A stretch of DNA of 64,000 nt, taken from the NCBI RefSeq assembly GCF_902499125.1, contig NZ_CABVPX010000001.1:124001-188000 (forward strand), read 5' to 3'. The translations under genes and the position numbers were made by a program. Of the stretch, positions 60,301 through 64,000 are shown in pieces. Position 1 is the stretch's first letter. Every line of letters begins with the position of its first letter. The stretch is from Burkholderia arboris (GTDB lineage: Bacteria > Pseudomonadota > Gammaproteobacteria > Burkholderiales > Burkholderiaceae). The notes under the pieces are model-generated. The model made no database searches. It saw only the letters and a list, made by a program, of their open reading frames with translations, and was not told the DNA's origin.

Positions 60301-63300
60301 GCAAGCGGATGGTCGGCGGCTTCTATGCGTACGACAACAAGAGCGACACGCGCGACCTCGGCGTGCTGTGCTCGGGCAAGACCGACGACAAGGGCCGCAT
60401 GGCCTGCGACGCGACGCTCGAACAGGCCGGCAACGTGCAACTGATCGCGGTCGCGAAGGACGGCGACGGGCGCACGTCGAACGCGTCGACGTCGGTGTGG
60501 GTCACGCGTGAAGACGAACTCTGGTTCGGCGGCGACAACACCGACCGGATCGACGTGATTCCGGAGAAGACTTCGTACGAACCGGGCGAAACGGCCCGCT
60601 TCCAGGTGCGGATGCCGTTCCGCTATGCCACCGCGCTCGTCGCGGTCGAACGCGGTGGCGTGATGGAAACGCACATCGTCGAACTGAACGGCAAGAACCC
60701 GACCGTCGACCTGAAGGTCGGCGAATCGTGGGGGCCGAACGTCTACGTGTCGGTGCTCGCGCTGCGCGGCCGGATCCGCGAGGTGCCGTGGTACTCGTTC
60801 TTCACGTGGGGCTGGAAAGCACCGGTCGAATGGGCGCGCGCATTCTGGCGCGAAGGCCGCCACTATGAAGCGCCGACCGCATTCGTCGACCTGTCGAAGC
60901 CCGCGTTCCGCTACGGCCTCGGCGAAATCAAGGTCGGCACGGGCGTCCACCGACTCGGCGTGACCGTGACGACCGACGCGACGCGCTACACGGTGCGCAG
61001 CAAGGCGCAGGCGCACGTGAAGGTCACGCTGCCGAACGGCCAGCCCGCACCGGCCGGCACGCAAATCGCCGTCGCGGCCGTCGATGAAGCGCTGCTCGAA
61101 CTGATGCCGAACAACAGCTGGGACCTGCTCGACGCGATGCTGCGCCGGCGCGCGTACGGCGTCGAGACGGCCACCGCGCAGATGGAAATCGTCGGCCGAC
61201 GCCACTTCGGCCGCAAGGCCGTGCCGGCCGGCGGCGGGGGCGGCAGCGCGCCGACGCGCGAGCTGTTCGACACGCTGTTGCTGTGGAACCCGCGCGTGAC
61301 GCTCGACGCGAACGGCAGCGCGACCGTCGAGGTGCCGCTGAACGACGCGCTCACGCGCTTCCGGATCGTCGCGATCGCGGCGGTCGGCCCCGACCGTTTC
61401 GGCACGGGCAGCACGTCGATCCGCAGCACGCAGGATCTGCAGCTGATCTCCGGCCTGCCGCCGCTCGTGCGCGAAGGCGACGCGTTCCGCGCGCAGGTCA
61501 CGCTGCGCAACACGACCGACCGCGCGATGCAGGTCGTCGTGACGCCGCGCGTGACGGGCCTCGAGGTCGCACCGCAAACCGTGTCGCTGGCAGCCAATAC
61601 GGCGACCGAGGTCGCGTGGACGATCACCGTGCCCGAGCAGGCGCTCGACGCGGCCGGCGCGCTGAACTGGCGCATCGAAGCGGCCGAGCAAGGCGGCAAG
61701 CGCGCGTCCGACGCGCTGGCGGTCGCGCAGAAGGTCGTGCCCGCGCTGCCGGTGACCGTGCAGCAGGCGACGCTCGCACAGGTCGACGGCACGCTGACGG
61801 TGCCCGTGTCGGCCCCGGCCGGCGCCGTGAACAACGCGCAGGGTTCGCCGCGCGGCGGCATCGCCGTGTCGATGCAGTCGAAGCTCGCCGACGGCCTGCC
61901 CGGCGTCCGGCGCTGGTTCGAGCGCTATCCGTACCGCTGTCTCGAACAGCAGACGTCGCGCGCAATCGGGCTGCGCGATCCCGCCCAATGGCAGGCGCTG
62001 ATCGCCCGCATGCCCGTCTACCTCGACAGCGACGGACTCGCGAGCTACTTCCCGCCGTCGTCCGACGATTCGCACCACGGCAGCCCGACGCTGTCGTCGT
62101 ACCTGCTCGTGGTGTCCGACGAAGCCAGCCGCCTCGATCCGCGCTTCGCGCTGCCGGAAGACCTGCGCACCCAGCTCGAAGCCGGGCTCGCGCGCTTCGT
62201 CGACGGCCGCATCGAGCGCAACGCATGGGCGCCGCGCCAGGACCGCGACCTGCGCAAGCTCGCCGCCATCGAGGCGCTGTCGCGCTTCGGCGCCGCACAG
62301 GGCCGCATGCTCGGCTCGATCGAGATCGCGCCGAACCAGTGGCCGACGTCGGCGGTGATCGACTATCACGCGATCCTGACGCGCGTGAAGGACATCCCGC
62401 AACGCGACGAGAAACGCGCACAGGTCGAACAGATCCTGCGCGCGCGCCTCACGTACCAGGGCACGCAGCTCGTGTTCTCGACCGCGCGCGACGACGACCT
62501 GTGGTGGCTGATGACCAGCAACGAGACCAACGCCGCGCGTCTCGCGCTGGAATTCGCGGGCGACCCGGCATGGAAGGACGAGATGCCGCGCGTGACGGCC
62601 GGCCTGCTCGCGCTGCAACGCCAGGGCGCGTGGCAGACGACGACGTCGAATGCGCTTGGCCTGCTCGCGATCGAGCGCTTCTCGCGTACCTACGAGAGCG
62701 CGCCGGTCGCCGGCGCAACGAAGATCGCGCTGGGCGGCGACGAGCGCTCGATCTCGTGGTCGCAGGCGCAGGCGCCGGCCGACACGCCGGCATCGGCCAC
62801 GGCCGCCACCCGCGCCGCCGCCGCACGCAGCGTGATGCTGCCGTGGCCGCGCGCGTCGCAAGCGCCGGCCACGCTGTCCGTCACGCAGGACGGCACGGGC
62901 CGCCCGTGGGCGACGGTCGAGAGCCTCGCGGCGGTGCCACTGCGTTCGCCGTTCGCGGCCGGCTACCGGATCACGAAGACCGTCACGCCGGTGTCGCCTG
63001 CCGTCAAGGGCGTGCTGACGCGCGGCGACGTCGTGCGCGTGCATTTGGACATCGATGCGCAAAGCGACATGACGTGGGTCGCCGTCAACGATCCGATCCC
63101 GGCCGGCGCGACGATCTTGGGCTCGGGCCTCGGCCGCGATTCCGAAGCGGCGACGCAGGGCGAGAAGACGCCGGACGGCGCATGGCCGGCGTTCATCGAG
63201 CGCGATTTCGACGGCTACCGCGCGTACTACGACTATCTGCCGAAGGGCAAATTCTCGGTCGAGTACACGGTGCGGCTGAACAACGTCGGCACGTTCGGGC

Positions 63301-63398
63301 TGCCGCCGACGCGCGTCGAGGCGCTGTACGCGCCGTCCGTGTACGGCCTGTGGCCGAACCCGCCGATGACCGTGAAGGCGGCCGACGCGAGCAAGTAA
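57357..63398 (+). CDS. Bacterial alpha-2-macroglobulin (YfhM-like)
   Basis: The 2013-residue protein has an N-terminal membrane segment (LLWRIGAVALLGGAAALSLHAG) and no lipobox, followed by many beta-sandwich MG-type domains. The bait-like region is rich in Asp, Ser and Asn (near residue 860), and the thioester motif CLEQ falls at residues 1528-1531 within RYPYRCLEQQTSRAIGL. Cys and Gln form the reactive thioester that traps proteases attacking the periplasm. pbpC starts 10 bases downstream, the usual partner, which repairs peptidoglycan. This is a long, intact copy; no frameshift was seen. Confidence 0.92.
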   Translation: MKQHDKHNKETHQPGHTTRLLWRIGAVALLGGAAALSLHAGAARTVSVSPQGTVTEVRQSVVKFDEPMVAFGSASAPNPARVTCNDSTAARGQGHWLDDKTWVYDFENDLPPGVRCSVALNDTLRSVAGNAASGPRRFTFQTGGPFPVSVRPGSREIEERQVFVMKLNGPAEPRSALANIWCEAAGIGNRIPVTAADDDTRNALLDHFGLKKEAARVLTLSCSQALPASAKMQLVYGKGVASPSGIANETERRFDFTVRAPFAASFSCERENAKAPCTPLRPLTLSFNAPISRKNAEAIKLRGPDGSLNPTFAADDHSEEVTTVTFNPPLPAQAALTIELPSGLRDVTDRALSNADLFPLATRTAPMPPLAKFSSGTFGIVERFAEPDTPALVPVTLRNVEADLHIAGLNAGGAQFANLKVENDTAIRQWIRTVDRFDNWSMTAGSIDSQIPGLLDRKGQHPVFVPLEAGEKQPAPKNRRIDVRSLSLLKGEPGAQTLTLPKADPKTLRPFEVVGVPIDKPGFYVLELASPALGRSLLAKPSSMYVRTTVLVTNLGVHLKQGRENNLVWVTTLDKGKPVPNAQIRVSDCNGDEIASGKTDAQGLLKIDGPFEPKRACSSSEQRFDDYFVSARVDDPKTGPDMAFVSSGWNRGIESWRFNVPTDTDSAPTVRAHTVFDRTLLRAGETVSMKHFIRAETLQSLAFPSQYPTRVTIRHLGTGQTYKLPLTWAADHSADTQFTLPAAAKLGEYSVELEGGPEDAPTATYYSGSFRVEAFRLPVLKGSIGARDAQKSPLVAVKEAPLAVQIDYVSGGGASNLPVQVSALMKWASPPFADRFEDFSFTPYRPDASDGNADDDSQDGDNTSSSSNNDPDATKLIADKLPLTLDRNGAGSVTLKGLPDVDAPKRIALEATFADPNGEVQTIRGDTILWPAAVVAGIKAGRWVSVGQRVPVQALAVDLQGKPRASVPIEIKGVAHITTSSRKRMVGGFYAYDNKSDTRDLGVLCSGKTDDKGRMACDATLEQAGNVQLIAVAKDGDGRTSNASTSVWVTREDELWFGGDNTDRIDVIPEKTSYEPGETARFQVRMPFRYATALVAVERGGVMETHIVELNGKNPTVDLKVGESWGPNVYVSVLALRGRIREVPWYSFFTWGWKAPVEWARAFWREGRHYEAPTAFVDLSKPAFRYGLGEIKVGTGVHRLGVTVTTDATRYTVRSKAQAHVKVTLPNGQPAPAGTQIAVAAVDEALLELMPNNSWDLLDAMLRRRAYGVETATAQMEIVGRRHFGRKAVPAGGGGGSAPTRELFDTLLLWNPRVTLDANGSATVEVPLNDALTRFRIVAIAAVGPDRFGTGSTSIRSTQDLQLISGLPPLVREGDAFRAQVTLRNTTDRAMQVVVTPRVTGLEVAPQTVSLAANTATEVAWTITVPEQALDAAGALNWRIEAAEQGGKRASDALAVAQKVVPALPVTVQQATLAQVDGTLTVPVSAPAGAVNNAQGSPRGGIAVSMQSKLADGLPGVRRWFERYPYRCLEQQTSRAIGLRDPAQWQALIARMPVYLDSDGLASYFPPSSDDSHHGSPTLSSYLLVVSDEASRLDPRFALPEDLRTQLEAGLARFVDGRIERNAWAPRQDRDLRKLAAIEALSRFGAAQGRMLGSIEIAPNQWPTSAVIDYHAILTRVKDIPQRDEKRAQVEQILRARLTYQGTQLVFSTARDDDLWWLMTSNETNAARLALEFAGDPAWKDEMPRVTAGLLALQRQGAWQTTTSNALGLLAIERFSRTYESAPVAGATKIALGGDERSISWSQAQAPADTPASATAATRAAAARSVMLPWPRASQAPATLSVTQDGTGRPWATVESLAAVPLRSPFAAGYRITKTVTPVSPAVKGVLTRGDVVRVHLDIDAQSDMTWVAVNDPIPAGATILGSGLGRDSEAATQGEKTPDGAWPAFIERDFDGYRAYYDYLPKGKFSVEYTVRLNNVGTFGLPPTRVEALYAPSVYGLWPNPPMTVKAADASK

Positions 63399-63408
63399 CG
63401 AGTCAGTG

Positions 63409-64000
63409 ATGATCGATCTGGCATTGCCGCGGCCGGCGCGTTTCGCCGGCCGCCTGTTCGTCGCCGTCGTGCTGGCCGCGCCGCTGGTCGCGCATGCGTT
63501 GCCCGGCTACGACGACGTGCGCCGCAACTGGCGCAGCTCCGACTGGGTGCTGCTCGCGCGCGACGGTACGCCGCTGCAACGTACGCGCGTCGACCTCACC
63601 GAACGGCGCGGCGACTGGGTGTCGCTCGCTGATGTATCGCCCGCGTTTCGCGAGGCGATCGTCGTGTCCGAGGACAAGCGCTTCTACGAACACAGCGGCG
63701 TCGACTGGCGCGGGATCGCCGGCGCCGCATGGGGCAACCTGTGGAACGAGCGCACGCGCGGCGCATCGACCGTCACGATGCAGCTCGCCGGGCTGCTCAG
63801 CGATTCGCCGCGCCGCTCGGGCCAGCGTTCGCTGCCGCAGAAGGCCACGCAGGCGATGAACGCGCTGCTGCTCGAACGCGGCTGGCGCAAAGACCAGATC
63901 CTCGAGGCCTACCTGAACCTGGTGCCGTTCCGCGGCGAGACGGTCGGGCTCGGCGCACTGTCGCAGGTGCTGTTCGGCAAGGCGCCGTCGGGCCTCGACG
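63409..64000 (+). CDS. pbpC: Penicillin-binding protein 1C, N-terminal part
   Basis: The first 197 residues of a class A PBP are present. A signal anchor (PARFAGRLFVAVVLAAPLVAHA) precedes the transglycosylase domain, which shows VVSEDKRFYEHSGVDWRGI (catalytic Glu) and GASTVTMQLAGLL, then KATQAMNALLLERGWRKDQILEAYLNLVPF. The rest, including the transpeptidase domain, is cut off by the window end. The start is ATG at 63409 or the preceding GTG at 63406. Synteny with the alpha-2-macroglobulin gene supports PbpC rather than PBP1A/1B. Confidence 0.9.
   Translation, partial: MIDLALPRPARFAGRLFVAVVLAAPLVAHALPGYDDVRRNWRSSDWVLLARDGTPLQRTRVDLTERRGDWVSLADVSPAFREAIVVSEDKRFYEHSGVDWRGIAGAAWGNLWNERTRGASTVTMQLAGLLSDSPRRSGQRSLPQKATQAMNALLLERGWRKDQILEAYLNLVPFRGETVGLGALSQVLFGKAPSGLD

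Noticed and set aside
1..64000. CRISPR arrays, prophage, transposases, tRNA or rRNA genes
   Set aside because: None seen: no regularly spaced repeats, no transposase or integrase motifs and no cloverleaf or rRNA signatures in reading both strands.

Overview
The window is G+C-rich, densely coded bacterial DNA. Gene content and protein sequences point to a Burkholderia species, most likely of the B. cepacia complex and probably on a secondary chromosome. Supporting signs are a FAD-glucose dehydrogenase gamma-alpha-beta operon that matches the B. cepacia enzyme as I remember it, a PaaH/PaaK phenylacetate group with its ACCGACCGGTCGGT operator, a DUF3331 protein, a MocR regulator, and many LysR-MFS pairs. 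No rRNA, tRNA, insertion sequence, prophage or CRISPR array was seen. All names come from reading the sequence; no database was searched.

Layout. 1-4060: nitrate assimilation. narK leaves the window on the minus strand, diverging from cobA-nasT-nasS. The 658-bp region between them holds two sigma-54 promoters facing apart, two NtrC-type boxes 21 bp apart, and leader RNA structures expected of NasT (ANTAR) antitermination. 4188-12611: uracil-DNA glycosylase family protein, AraC regulator, FAH-family hydrolase, DUF4303 protein, a Bcr/CflA-type efflux gene behind a candidate leader-peptide attenuator, an HtrA protease with an altered oxyanion-hole residue, a small secreted protein and a MocR regulator. 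12644-16723: heptamer repeats in the MocR/GNAT divergent region, a double-GNAT fusion, DUF3331, and an MFS gene with a MerR-type 19-bp-spacer promoter. 16724-24109: butanediol dehydrogenase with a candidate sigma-54 promoter, an orphan sensor kinase, membrane proteins (VC0807-like, CPBP protease, MarC) and an aldo/keto reductase.

24225-28102: enoyl-CoA hydratase, PaaK and PaaH in one minus-strand group behind a PaaR-type operator. 28598-31700: ChaA antiporter, a solute-binding/LysM fusion and a coiled-coil membrane protein. 32336-38277: a compact operon of TRAP binding protein, fused TRAP permease, LacI regulator, D-2-hydroxyacid dehydrogenase and LigI-like amidohydrolase, with a palindromic operator upstream. 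38511-42908: two LysR genes flanking a second hydroxyacid dehydrogenase and an ACS-type MFS transporter.

43200-46792: an HPP-CBS membrane protein and a MarR-ClC pair whose promoters share a near-identical 15-bp operator. 47280-51803: small exported protein, PpnP, and a LysR/M20 amidohydrolase/MHS transporter set. 51891-57052: porin, DoxX and the FAD-GDH operon. 57357-64000: a 2013-residue alpha-2-macroglobulin with a CLEQ thioester, followed by the start of pbpC.
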